The translations under genes were made by a program, and so were the position numbers. 24,448 bases of DNA from NCBI GenBank assembly GCA_013287405.1, contig JABDDW010000021.1, positions 1 to 24,448 of the forward strand. Reading direction: 5' to 3'. The stretch is from Deltaproteobacteria bacterium (GTDB lineage Bacteria; Bdellovibrionota; Bdellovibrionia; JABDDW01). Within the stretch, counting starts at the first letter, position 1. Every line of letters begins with the position of its first letter. Shown here piece by piece: positions 1 to 6,524 of the stretch. The notes under the pieces are model-generated. The model searched no databases. It was not told where the DNA came from and saw only the letters and a program-made list of their open reading frames with translations.

Positions 1-275
1 ATTAATAATCTGCCCTTTGGTTTAAGGTCTTCGGCAGCGGCTTGACCCAAATGAAATTCGGCAAGCATATATTTAAAGGGGTCCTGCTTACGGCCCGATC
101 CACGTCTGACAACAGCGTAGTTTCTGAGCATAGAGAACAGTTCTTTGAAGCAGTCGATCTTTCTAATGCCCGTGGCGTCGCGTAACTGCCATTTGGTCAC
201 GCCTTCCTTTCCGACACCTCGAAGAACCTCAACTATTTTTTGTCTGACTGTCGCGCTTTTATTAAAATGTTCCAT
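1..275 (-). CDS. Winged-helix-like small protein, 3' end beyond window
   Basis: An uninterrupted frame of 91 codons runs off the left edge, so the C-terminus is missing. It starts at an ATG (complement of 273-275) preceded by AGAAGGA about 8 nt upstream, a convincing ribosome binding site that fixes the start. The visible protein begins MEHFNKSATVRQKIVEVL and continues with a GKEGVTKWQLRDATGI stretch and a basic RRGSGRKQDPFKY wing. That order (helix, helix-turn-helix, basic hairpin) resembles winged-helix DNA-binding modules of the kind found in replication- or plasmid-associated proteins. The family is inferred from pattern only. It is transcribed away from the rest of the island. Confidence 0.6.
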   Translation of the reverse strand, partial: MEHFNKSATVRQKIVEVLRGVGKEGVTKWQLRDATGIRKIDCFKELFSMLRNYAVVRRGSGRKQDPFKYMLAEFHLGQAAAEDLKPKGRLL

Positions 276-325
276 TTCAGTATTCCTTCTGTTTTTTTCC
301 TTCATACCTAGAAGATTGTTATTCT

Positions 326-435
326 GGGGTCCTAAGCTCGCGCTGTAGAAAAAAGATTCGAGAGTGCGCGTGTGTCGCGTGTAAAGAGGGGGGTCCGCAG
401 GGGGGTCCCGTTAAAGAGTGGGTTATTAGGGGTCC
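326..435. repeat. Cluster of GGGGTCC heptamers
   Basis: The heptamer GGGGTCC occurs four times in the gap between the first two genes, at 326-332, 390-396, 402-408 and 429-435. Further copies lie at 78-84 (coding) and 930-936. A related pair, GCAAGCGGGGTCC (924-936) and GCAAGCGGCGTCC (984-996), sits in the next gap. No protein or process can be assigned. The clustering could reflect binding sites or a GC-rich repeat relic. Confidence 0.35.
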
Positions 436-470
436 TATGGGTTGGGGTTAACGGCAATCTTATATTTACT

Positions 471-872
471 ATGAAGATAAAGTTACCCAACAAACTTTTG
501 AAATACTTTCCAAAGCCAACCGATCTTAAGGTGGAGTTCTGCCTATTTATCGAATGGCGACTATTTCTGAGGCGTATGCGCAATCCTGACCTGACCATAG
601 AAGAAAAGATTAAATATGTGGAGACGGTTTTGGGTGGAATCTTTAACATTCCGATGAAACACTGGCGCGAGTTTATTCCAAGACCAGTGAAGCAAAAGCG
701 ACTGAGACTTTCGCCAAAGGAAATTCAAAGGTTACTTGAACTTACGCTACAGCCGAAAACTAAAAAGACTCAGACACCCAAAGTACAGAAAGCCCCTCTG
801 TCGATGATACAGCGAAAATTCAAACCAAAGCTTATTGTTCGTCGTGATGGTCAAGAAATCAAAAGGATTTAA
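471..872 (+). CDS. Small basic hypothetical protein
   Basis: This is a 133-aa protein from an ATG at 471. The frame is open further upstream to 372, but that extension is arginine/glycine-rich low-complexity sequence encoded by the GGGGTCC repeats, so the inner ATG is preferred although no strong Shine-Dalgarno precedes it. The protein is rich in lysine and arginine with no hydrophobic segment. The first two thirds look helical (LTIEEKIKYVETVLGGI). The tail is basic and proline/threonine-rich, which fits a nucleic-acid-associated protein. The family was not recognised, and the shadow frame on the other strand is less protein-like. Confidence 0.45.
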   Translation: MKIKLPNKLLKYFPKPTDLKVEFCLFIEWRLFLRRMRNPDLTIEEKIKYVETVLGGIFNIPMKHWREFIPRPVKQKRLRLSPKEIQRLLELTLQPKTKKTQTPKVQKAPLSMIQRKFKPKLIVRRDGQEIKRI

Positions 873-1043
873 AAAAGCCCGCCCCTGGTGACTGGACCCT
901 CATATAATGCGCCAATACGAATGGCAAGCGGGGTCCCGCGCTAGAACGTGAACTCAATGTCACTACTGCTAGGTCTTTGCTGGGCAAGCGGCGTCCTATC
1001 GCTCATTTAAAAAGACCGGTGGTAACCAGCTTAACGCTTTAAA

Positions 1044-1304
1044 TTAATGTGGTTTTATGTCTATGCCAAAGACACGGCAGATATATAAGAGCATAGGGAG
1101 ACTTGGAAATTTACGGCCTTGTTCGATATATTGAAGCGTTGTCGGGGCTATTTCCAACTTCTCCGCTGCTGACTCCTGGGTAAACCCAAGGGCCTCCCGT
1201 TTTGACCGGATCAGTTTAGTAATCATATCCAAGTCTGAAATAACTTCCCGTCTATACCGTGTGGGGATTCTATCTAAATGGGCATGCAAGCGATGTTTCT
1301 TCAC
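1044..1304 (-). CDS. XRE-family helix-turn-helix regulator
   Basis: An 86-aa cytoplasmic DNA-binding protein. The XRE/Cro-CI domain covers roughly residues 27-84: IRSKREALGFTQESAAEKL (helices 1-2), then APTTLQYIEQGRKFPSLPML (recognition helix and the ExGxxxPs turn), ending at an FGID helix. No other domain is present, so it is probably a small dimeric repressor. The start is GTG at 1304 without an obvious Shine-Dalgarno; an in-frame ATG about 26 codons in would still keep the HTH. It is divergent from the response-regulator gene, sharing an 85-bp gap that may hold both promoters. The target is unknown. Confidence 0.8.
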   Translation of the reverse strand: MKKHRLHAHLDRIPTRYRREVISDLDMITKLIRSKREALGFTQESAAEKLEIAPTTLQYIEQGRKFPSLPMLLYICRVFGIDIKPH

Positions 1305-1389
1305 ATTTTAATAATTGCGCGCTATTACTAGCAGGAACACAGACCGCTGGTGTGAGTTTATAATAATATGGCTAATTTTGGAGTCCGCC

Positions 1390-1758
1390 TTGCTAAAGGT
1401 CCTAATTGTTGATGACCATCAAGATACCGCCCACTTGATTACAGAGATTCTTAGGACCTCCACCCAGGCCAGAATAACCACTGTATTGTCGGGTGAGCTT
1501 GCAATCAAAACCCTCAAGGTCGAAAATTATGATTTGGTGATATGCGATTTTCACATGCCAGAGATGAACGGGCATGAGGTATTTCTGGCCATAAAAGATG
1601 CGGGCCACGATTGCCAGTTCTTACTTTTTACAAATGCAGACCTAAGAATCCTACCGAAGTTCAACGGGACTGGTTTCTTGGGAATAGTAAAAAAGACGGA
1701 TTTAGAAGCATTGATTGACCATGTTGCAAAACTAGGTAACGAGAAGGGAGCTTTATGA
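1390..1758 (+). CDS. Single-domain response regulator (CheY-like receiver)
   Basis: A 122-aa receiver domain with no output domain. Visible landmarks are the acidic pair in KVLIVDDHQD near the N-terminus, the phospho-acceptor aspartate in VICDFHMPEMNG, the threonine in LLFTNAD and the lysine in GIVKKTD, which together form the canonical phosphorylation pocket. The TTG start at 1390 is chosen because GGAG sits 6 nt upstream and the receiver fold begins at once; the frame is open to 1315 but that extension is unrelated to the fold. It probably relays phosphate from a histidine kinase not in the window. Its stop overlaps the next start (ATGA), indicating translational coupling. Confidence 0.85.
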   Translation: MLKVLIVDDHQDTAHLITEILRTSTQARITTVLSGELAIKTLKVENYDLVICDFHMPEMNGHEVFLAIKDAGHDCQFLLFTNADLRILPKFNGTGFLGIVKKTDLEALIDHVAKLGNEKGAL

Positions 1759-1970
1759 ATTGGCAGGAGAAAGACGATTTGATTGCATTCCTATTATTCA
1801 AAGCTAAGGCGTCTGACAAACTTATCGACGAAGCCTCGAAGGTTATCGGGTGTGGCTTTGATTCACTAAAAATGAGAATCAGTAACTTTTCTCATTTGGA
1901 TTCGGGTAAAGGATTAGATCATTCCGCCGCCCAATCCCAGAAGATTTTCCAAAGATTTAAAAATTTATAA
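1755..1970 (+). CDS. Small hypothetical protein coupled to the response regulator
   Basis: A 71-aa soluble protein starting at ATG 1755, overlapping the response-regulator stop by four bases, with AAGGGAG 5 nt upstream. The sequence (MNWQEKDDLIAFLLFKAKA..., ending QKIFQRFKNL) is helical and charged, with no membrane segment or known motif. A helix-rich middle (FDSLKMRISNFSHLD) slightly recalls short DNA-binding proteins. The tight coupling implies equimolar production with the receiver and possibly a direct partner role; this is inferred from arrangement only. Confidence 0.65.
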   Translation: MNWQEKDDLIAFLLFKAKASDKLIDEASKVIGCGFDSLKMRISNFSHLDSGKGLDHSAAQSQKIFQRFKNL

Positions 1971-2029
1971 GGCTTTGATTGGTGTACCTGAATAAAATCT
2001 CTTTTTCCGATTGAGTTTACAGGTGTTCT

Positions 2030-2058
2030 TTGACTTATAGTCAGCTGGAATATATATT
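2030..2058 (+). promoter_or_regulatory. Sigma-70-type promoter of the XRE gene at 2133
   Basis: A TTGACT hexamer (2030-2035) and a TATATT hexamer (2053-2058) are separated by exactly 17 bases, close to the housekeeping consensus. The -10 box lies inside the 2054-2075 palindrome, so a protein bound there would block RNA polymerase. The downstream gene starts at 2133. Confidence 0.65.
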
Positions 2059-2075
2059 AGTTTATAAACTAATAT
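2054..2075. promoter_or_regulatory. Perfect 22-bp palindrome, probable XRE operator
   Basis: The half site ATATTAGTTTA is followed directly by its exact reverse complement TAAACTAATAT. It overlaps the -10 box and the likely transcription start of the XRE gene beginning at 2133, the usual position for autorepression by a dimeric XRE protein. A full half site recurs at 10167-10177 upstream of the DGR cassette and a 10/11 half site at 12473-12483 upstream of the third XRE gene. Which regulator binds is inference. Confidence 0.6.
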
Positions 2076-2132
2076 CAACCATTTGGGCATAATTGATGAT
2101 AAGTGGTGCGCTGTTTGAATAGGAGAAGTCAC

Positions 2133-2372
2133 ATGAAAAAACTTGGAGAGCAATTAAAAAAGATGCGATTAGCCAAGAGTTTGAGTCAGAAAGATGTGGC
2201 AGTTTTTCTAGGATATTCTTCAAGCCAATTTGTTTCAAATTGGGAGAGAAACCTTTGTCGCCCACCTGGGTCTGCCCTTCGGGGTCTTTCAAAACTTTTC
2301 AGTGTTAACTACAAAGATTTAGTAAATTCATTTGTTGCCCACTATAAGGCAGAATTAATGAAAAATGAGTGA
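2133..2372 (+). CDS. XRE-family helix-turn-helix regulator
   Basis: A 79-aa regulator consisting of little more than one XRE domain: GEQLKKMRLAKSLSQKDVAV (helices 1-2), LGYSSSQFVSNWERNLCRPP (recognition helix and turn), then ALRGLSKLFSVNYKDLVN. ATG 2133 is chosen because AGGAGA precedes it by about 7 nt; the frame extends to 2103 without a ribosome binding site. Its promoter is overlapped by a perfect palindrome, so autorepression is likely. It lies immediately upstream of the AAA+/DGR operon, and a copy of its operator half site precedes the DGR cassette, which makes it the prime candidate regulator of the DGR. Confidence 0.85.
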   Translation: MKKLGEQLKKMRLAKSLSQKDVAVFLGYSSSQFVSNWERNLCRPPGSALRGLSKLFSVNYKDLVNSFVAHYKAELMKNE

Positions 2373-2434
2373 TTCGCTTTCACCAGGCAATTATTACAAT
2401 TGTGTTTAGAACTCCCAGAACATGGATAATTTCA

Positions 2435-2463
2435 TTGCCATTTTATGATTATAAGATTGTAAA
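2435..2463 (+). promoter_or_regulatory. Candidate promoter of the AAA+/DGR-target operon
   Basis: TTGCCA (2435-2440), a 17-base spacer and TGTAAA (2458-2463) match the sigma-70 consensus at 5/6 and 4/6 positions. It lies in the 300-bp gap between the XRE gene and the AAA+ gene and would give a leader of about 100 nt before the short leader ORF. It is a pattern match only. Confidence 0.4.
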
Positions 2464-2535
2464 TTTCGTCGGTTCCACATAGAAAGAGACGTTTTTCGTC
2501 ACTGTTTAAAGGTCACTCAAAGGTGCCAAACTTTG

Positions 2536-2568
2536 GCTCCCCAAGGGGTTTTAGCGTTTGGGAGGAGC
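2536..2568 (+). promoter_or_regulatory. Leader hairpin that sequesters a Shine-Dalgarno
   Basis: GCTCCCCAA (2536-2544) can pair with TTGGG (2558-2562) and GAGC (2565-2568), giving nine base pairs with a two-base AG bulge and a 13-nt loop. The 3' strand contains the GGGAGGAG Shine-Dalgarno of the leader ORF at 2576. A second stem, GCCAA (2525-2529) with TTGGC (2533-2537), competes for two of the same bases. Mutually exclusive folds over a ribosome binding site suggest translational control or a small riboswitch. No known class was recognised. Confidence 0.4.
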
Positions 2569-2575
2569 TTCTACT

Positions 2576-2653
2576 ATGAATACCTTTCTTGCCGGCCATG
2601 AGATTCATGGCATCTCAATTGCTCACCTTTATCTAAAGACCAGGGAAGTGTGA
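2576..2653 (+). CDS. 25-aa leader peptide ORF
   Basis: ATG 2576 is preceded by GGGAGGAG about 8 nt upstream, a far better ribosome binding site than that of the next gene. It encodes MNTFLAGHEIHGISIAHLYL plus KTREV and stops at 2653, 22 nt before the ATG of the AAA+ gene and in a different frame. The AAA+ gene lacks a well-spaced Shine-Dalgarno, so translation may depend on ribosomes arriving from this ORF (coupling). The peptide has no recognisable domain and may matter only as a translated leader. Confidence 0.45.
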   Translation: MNTFLAGHEIHGISIAHLYLKTREV

Positions 2654-2675
2654 ATTACTTTAACTTTTGGAAAGT

Positions 2676-5600
2676 ATGGCAAAATTTTTAATACTTTTAT
2701 TTAGCGCCGTTTTGTTTGGAGCCGATGTCTCTTGGGCTCAGAGCCAAACTCTTTTTAGAACATATTTGTCCAATAGACGTGACGATGCTGCCAAAGTCTT
2801 ACTTGCGGGAAGCTCAGAAATCCTTACCGACCGCGTTCGTGAAGAGGTGGCCAGCGGGGACTACATTGAAATTATTGGCCGAGACAATGAAGCTAACCAA
2901 GCCATTGATATTCTCTGTAGACTTAAAGGAAAGAACCCCGTTTTTGTTGGTCCTGCTGGTGTTGGTAAGACCACCGTGGCTGAGAAAATTGCCGTTAAGA
3001 TATTGAGACGCGAATACCCTGACACCGATGTTTATAAGAGAGAACTTGATAACGCTGAAGTCATTATCGCCACACCCTCAAAAATTTCAACGCTCGCTAA
3101 GAAGGGGCAAGAAGCTCTTGCAATGGAAATGTATCTTGAGGCCCTTCTTGAAGTCGAGCGCACCTACAAAGAACAAAATCGCGGTAAGGAAAAACCCCTC
3201 ATCCTTTACATAGACGAGATGCACTCCCTATCAGAAGAGCAAATTGAGGCTATGAAGCCGTTCCTAGATTCAAGAACCCGTGGGATAAGGTTTTTGGGTT
3301 CAACCACTTCAAAAGAATTACGTCTTGCGTTCAAACAAAACGAAGCCATGCTAAGAAGGCTTGAACCCATTGGTGTAGAGGAGATGACACCAGAACAAAC
3401 GGTGGATCTTTTCAAGAAATCATGGGGACCAAAGATCGAGGCGCGATATAAAGTAAAATTCAGTGACGAGGCAATAGAGGCCGCCATTCGTGTGGCTCCA
3501 AAACTTAAACCCGATAATGCAAGACCTGATGGTCCTTTTAAAGTTCTTCAGGATCTTGCCATAAGGTTACATAGAAAAAATAAAGGTTCTTTAGTTCAAG
3601 TTGACGATAAGAATGTCTATCAGTTTGCAACAGACCTTACAGGGCTTCCCTCAAATCCGCTTAATGGAAAAGAGTTCGCGGGGTATTTTCAAAAACTTGA
3701 GACTGACCTCAATCAAGTCGTCGTCGATCAACCCCGAATGGTCCATAGTCTTACTGAACAATTTAGTGATCTCCTAACTGAGTCGGGACGCCCCAGGGTT
3801 CTTATGATGATGGGAAACACGGGCGTTGGTAAATCTTTAGTTGGAAAGACTTTCGCACTTAAAGCCTTTGGCAGCGAGAACAGGTTTTTTAGAATTGATG
3901 GGACATCATTAGCTAGGGATTCAGAGGGCGGGCAACTTAATAGCCTTTTTGGTGCCGCTAACGGTATCAAGTCTGCTGACCAAACTTCGGGAACACTGAT
4001 GGAGTTCTTAGATGACCCAGCTCGCGGTAAGTATTCAGGCGTTATTCTTATAGATGAAGCTGAAAAAATGAGCCCCGATTCCTGGCAAAGATTTATGGAA
4101 ATGTTTGATACAGGGCGCACGACTGGTGGTGACGGCAAAGTCAGGACCCTTTCAAATCACGTCATTATATTAACAAGCAATCGTGGAGCACAACTCGCTT
4201 TTCCTGGGAGTGTCAATACTTGGACCGAAGATGACATCAGGCGACGATTAGAGTCCCTCTCATCAGGTGATCTTAAAGACTTTTTTATGCAACCCACAAA
4301 TGGGGATGATGACTTTAAACTTCCACCGGAGGTTGTAAACCGTATCGACGAGTTTGTTTTAGCTGGTCCCATCACCCGCTCAGGAGCCGTTAAGATTGGA
4401 CGTTTAGAAGCTGATAATTTCCGTAAAATGATTCTAGAGAAATTCCAGCTAAAATTAGACATTGATCCTAAGCTCATTGAGCACTTGGCTCTCACGGGTT
4501 ATTCCGTGACTGACGGCGCAAGGTATGTAAGTCGTCAGATCAAACAGTATTTGAGTAAAGCCTTTAGAGATGCAAGAGCCCAGTTTGATCTTGGGAAAAA
4601 CGATACGTTAAAGTTTGAACTATATCAGAAAGACCCCACGTCTCCTGTTGAAATTAAAATCATCTCTCCCAAGGGACAAAGCTTAACAGTTGAGGCTCCT
4701 AAGAAAATTTATCTTGACCCCCTTCAAGACGCAGACCTTGTAAGTAAGCTTCAAAACCTGCCAGGGGTCATGCACGAAAAAATAATCGGTCAAGACATGG
4801 CGATAAGAAGTGCTGTGCAAAGTATCACGGCTAAGATGGGGAATGCCGACCGCACCCGTCCTCTTTCGATGTTTTTAGTGGGTTCCACCGGCACTGGAAA
4901 GACTGAGTTTGGTAAGGCTATAGCTCAAGGTCTTTATGGTTCAAATTCAAGATACGCTGTCATTCCATTGGGCGGAGTGATGAGTGACGTTGATTTGACT
5001 GAAATCTTTGGCTCAAAGCCAGGATATTCAGGACACCGAACTATGTGGGCTTTTGAAAAGGCTTTGACTGAGAATCCAAACGGCGGCGTTATCATCTTCG
5101 ATGAAATATCCAACATGGGTGGAAATAACAAATCCCTTAAAGAAGCCCTGTTTAAAAAATTCTATGACATTCTTGACGAAGGCAAATGGGTTTCTCCTGC
5201 TACAGGAAAAACTTTTGATCTGAGAAATTACTTCTTTCTCTTTACAGGTAATGACGGTGAAAAACTTTTTCAAGGGATTGATGCTGATGATCTAAGAATG
5301 GCTCGCTGGAAGGATGCCAACACCAGAGAAAAGATCCGTGGTCTTTTAAGAGAAAGCGGAGTTCCCGAAGCTTTCTTAGGGCGGCCTGACGACATTATCT
5401 TAATGAAGCCTCTGCTGCACCCCGAAGCCATAGCCATTACGCAAAAACTTCTTAAGGCTCAAGTGGATCAGTTCTTAGCCCACAGACCAGGGTTAAAAGT
5501 TGAGTACGACCAGAATTTTGTTAAGCAATTTGCAGAAAGTTTCTTTACGCAAGATAGCGGTGGTCGTTCTGTTAAATCGGTCCTTGAAAACCGTCTGGGT

Positions 5601-6521
5601 GAGCTTTTAGTCTCTGCCCTTTTGCAAAATGGCTACAGCGCCCAGAATATGAACGGGATGACTCTTAAGCTAAATCTAACGGACTCTATGACAAAGAAAC
5701 CCTATTGGCTAAAGCAAAACCCGCCAAGAGAAGTGAAGCTCCAAGTTGAAATCTCAAGATCTGGAAATCCAGTTGGAAAAGTCGAATCCAATCTGACCGA
5801 GTTTGCACCTGTCATTCCTATACAAAATACCAAGCAAGCTAAGAGCACAGCTTACCATGAAGCGGGTCACGCCATTGTCAATGAGCCCTTATTAACTGGA
5901 GATAAACTTTCACACATTACGATTCGCGGTGGAAGTAAGGGCGATCTCAAGTATTATGGTTATGCGAGATATGAAGAAATACCAGAACTTCATTCAAGCC
6001 CTACAAAAGAAGCTGTCTTAGCAGAAATCGCAAGGTTGACTGCGGGAAGGGCTGCCCAAACCTTGGCTGGCTTTTCAGAAGATGCTGGGTGGGCTAATGA
6101 TTTAGAAAAAATCAGAAAGCTCGGCGCAAGGTATCTCACGACCTGGGGCATGGAACCTACCCTTTGGGGAATCCAGATTGATGCCGACGGAAATCCTGTT
6201 TTAAATGACGCCCAAAAAGGGATCTTTGATAGGGAATTAAAGAAACTCATTGACCAGGGTCTTGAACTATCAACGGCGGTTCTCAAAGAAAGATGGCCGC
6301 TGGTTCGGTCTGTGACAGCGGAGCTTTTGCAAAAAGGGATGATCTCTGAAGAGCGGTTTAACGAGTTGAGAGCCCAATTTGATGCCCAAAATACAAAACA
6401 AGTCAGTATTGAAGAGTTTCTGAGAAGGCAAGAATTAAGGAAAGTAAGCATGGAAACGGGGCAAAGCAGGGCGGCTCTTTGTAATAGTCTTTTAGGGAAT
6501 TTAATTTTGAAGGGAAAATAA
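2676..6521 (+). CDS. Exported triple-AAA+ (ClpB-like) ATPase fused to an M41 FtsH-type peptidase
   Basis: A 1281-aa protein; TTG at 2667 is an alternative start three codons upstream. Residues 1-21 form a Sec-type signal peptide with an SWA|QS cleavage site. Module 1 resembles ClpA/ClpB D1: Walker A GPAGVGKT at 92-99 and Walker B LYIDE with D180/E181. Module 2 is D2-like: GNTGVGKS at 380-387 and LIDE at 458-461. Module 3 is again D2-like: GSTGTGKT at 736-743 and IFDE at 807-810. The C-terminus carries HEAGH at 1061-1065 and WANDLEKI, whose aspartate (D1142) matches the third zinc ligand of FtsH peptidases. By family knowledge this would be a self-contained ATP-driven unfoldase-protease. ClpB normally has two modules and no peptidase, and FtsH has one AAA module, so the fusion is unusual. 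It sits 3 nt upstream of the DGR target in one operon. Confidence 0.9.
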   Translation: MAKFLILLFSAVLFGADVSWAQSQTLFRTYLSNRRDDAAKVLLAGSSEILTDRVREEVASGDYIEIIGRDNEANQAIDILCRLKGKNPVFVGPAGVGKTTVAEKIAVKILRREYPDTDVYKRELDNAEVIIATPSKISTLAKKGQEALAMEMYLEALLEVERTYKEQNRGKEKPLILYIDEMHSLSEEQIEAMKPFLDSRTRGIRFLGSTTSKELRLAFKQNEAMLRRLEPIGVEEMTPEQTVDLFKKSWGPKIEARYKVKFSDEAIEAAIRVAPKLKPDNARPDGPFKVLQDLAIRLHRKNKGSLVQVDDKNVYQFATDLTGLPSNPLNGKEFAGYFQKLETDLNQVVVDQPRMVHSLTEQFSDLLTESGRPRVLMMMGNTGVGKSLVGKTFALKAFGSENRFFRIDGTSLARDSEGGQLNSLFGAANGIKSADQTSGTLMEFLDDPARGKYSGVILIDEAEKMSPDSWQRFMEMFDTGRTTGGDGKVRTLSNHVIILTSNRGAQLAFPGSVNTWTEDDIRRRLESLSSGDLKDFFMQPTNGDDDFKLPPEVVNRIDEFVLAGPITRSGAVKIGRLEADNFRKMILEKFQLKLDIDPKLIEHLALTGYSVTDGARYVSRQIKQYLSKAFRDARAQFDLGKNDTLKFELYQKDPTSPVEIKIISPKGQSLTVEAPKKIYLDPLQDADLVSKLQNLPGVMHEKIIGQDMAIRSAVQSITAKMGNADRTRPLSMFLVGSTGTGKTEFGKAIAQGLYGSNSRYAVIPLGGVMSDVDLTEIFGSKPGYSGHRTMWAFEKALTENPNGGVIIFDEISNMGGNNKSLKEALFKKFYDILDEGKWVSPATGKTFDLRNYFFLFTGNDGEKLFQGIDADDLRMARWKDANTREKIRGLLRESGVPEAFLGRPDDIILMKPLLHPEAIAITQKLLKAQVDQFLAHRPGLKVEYDQNFVKQFAESFFTQDSGGRSVKSVLENRLGELLVSALLQNGYSAQNMNGMTLKLNLTDSMTKKPYWLKQNPPREVKLQVEISRSGNPVGKVESNLTEFAPVIPIQNTKQAKSTAYHEAGHAIVNEPLLTGDKLSHITIRGGSKGDLKYYGYARYEEIPELHSSPTKEAVLAEIARLTAGRAAQTLAGFSEDAGWANDLEKIRKLGARYLTTWGMEPTLWGIQIDADGNPVLNDAQKGIFDRELKKLIDQGLELSTAVLKERWPLVRSVTAELLQKGMISEERFNELRAQFDAQNTKQVSIEEFLRRQELRKVSMETGQSRAALCNSLLGNLILKGK

Positions 6522-6524
6522 AAA

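Noticed and set aside
145..348. 67-codon + strand ORF at the left end
   Set aside because: It is antisense to the partial winged-helix-like gene, which has a good ribosome binding site and a protein-like sequence.
2521..2570. Cyclic-di-GMP riboswitch in the AAA+ leader
   Set aside because: A few short words resemble GEMM leaders, but the conserved core and tetraloop receptor arrangement is not present.
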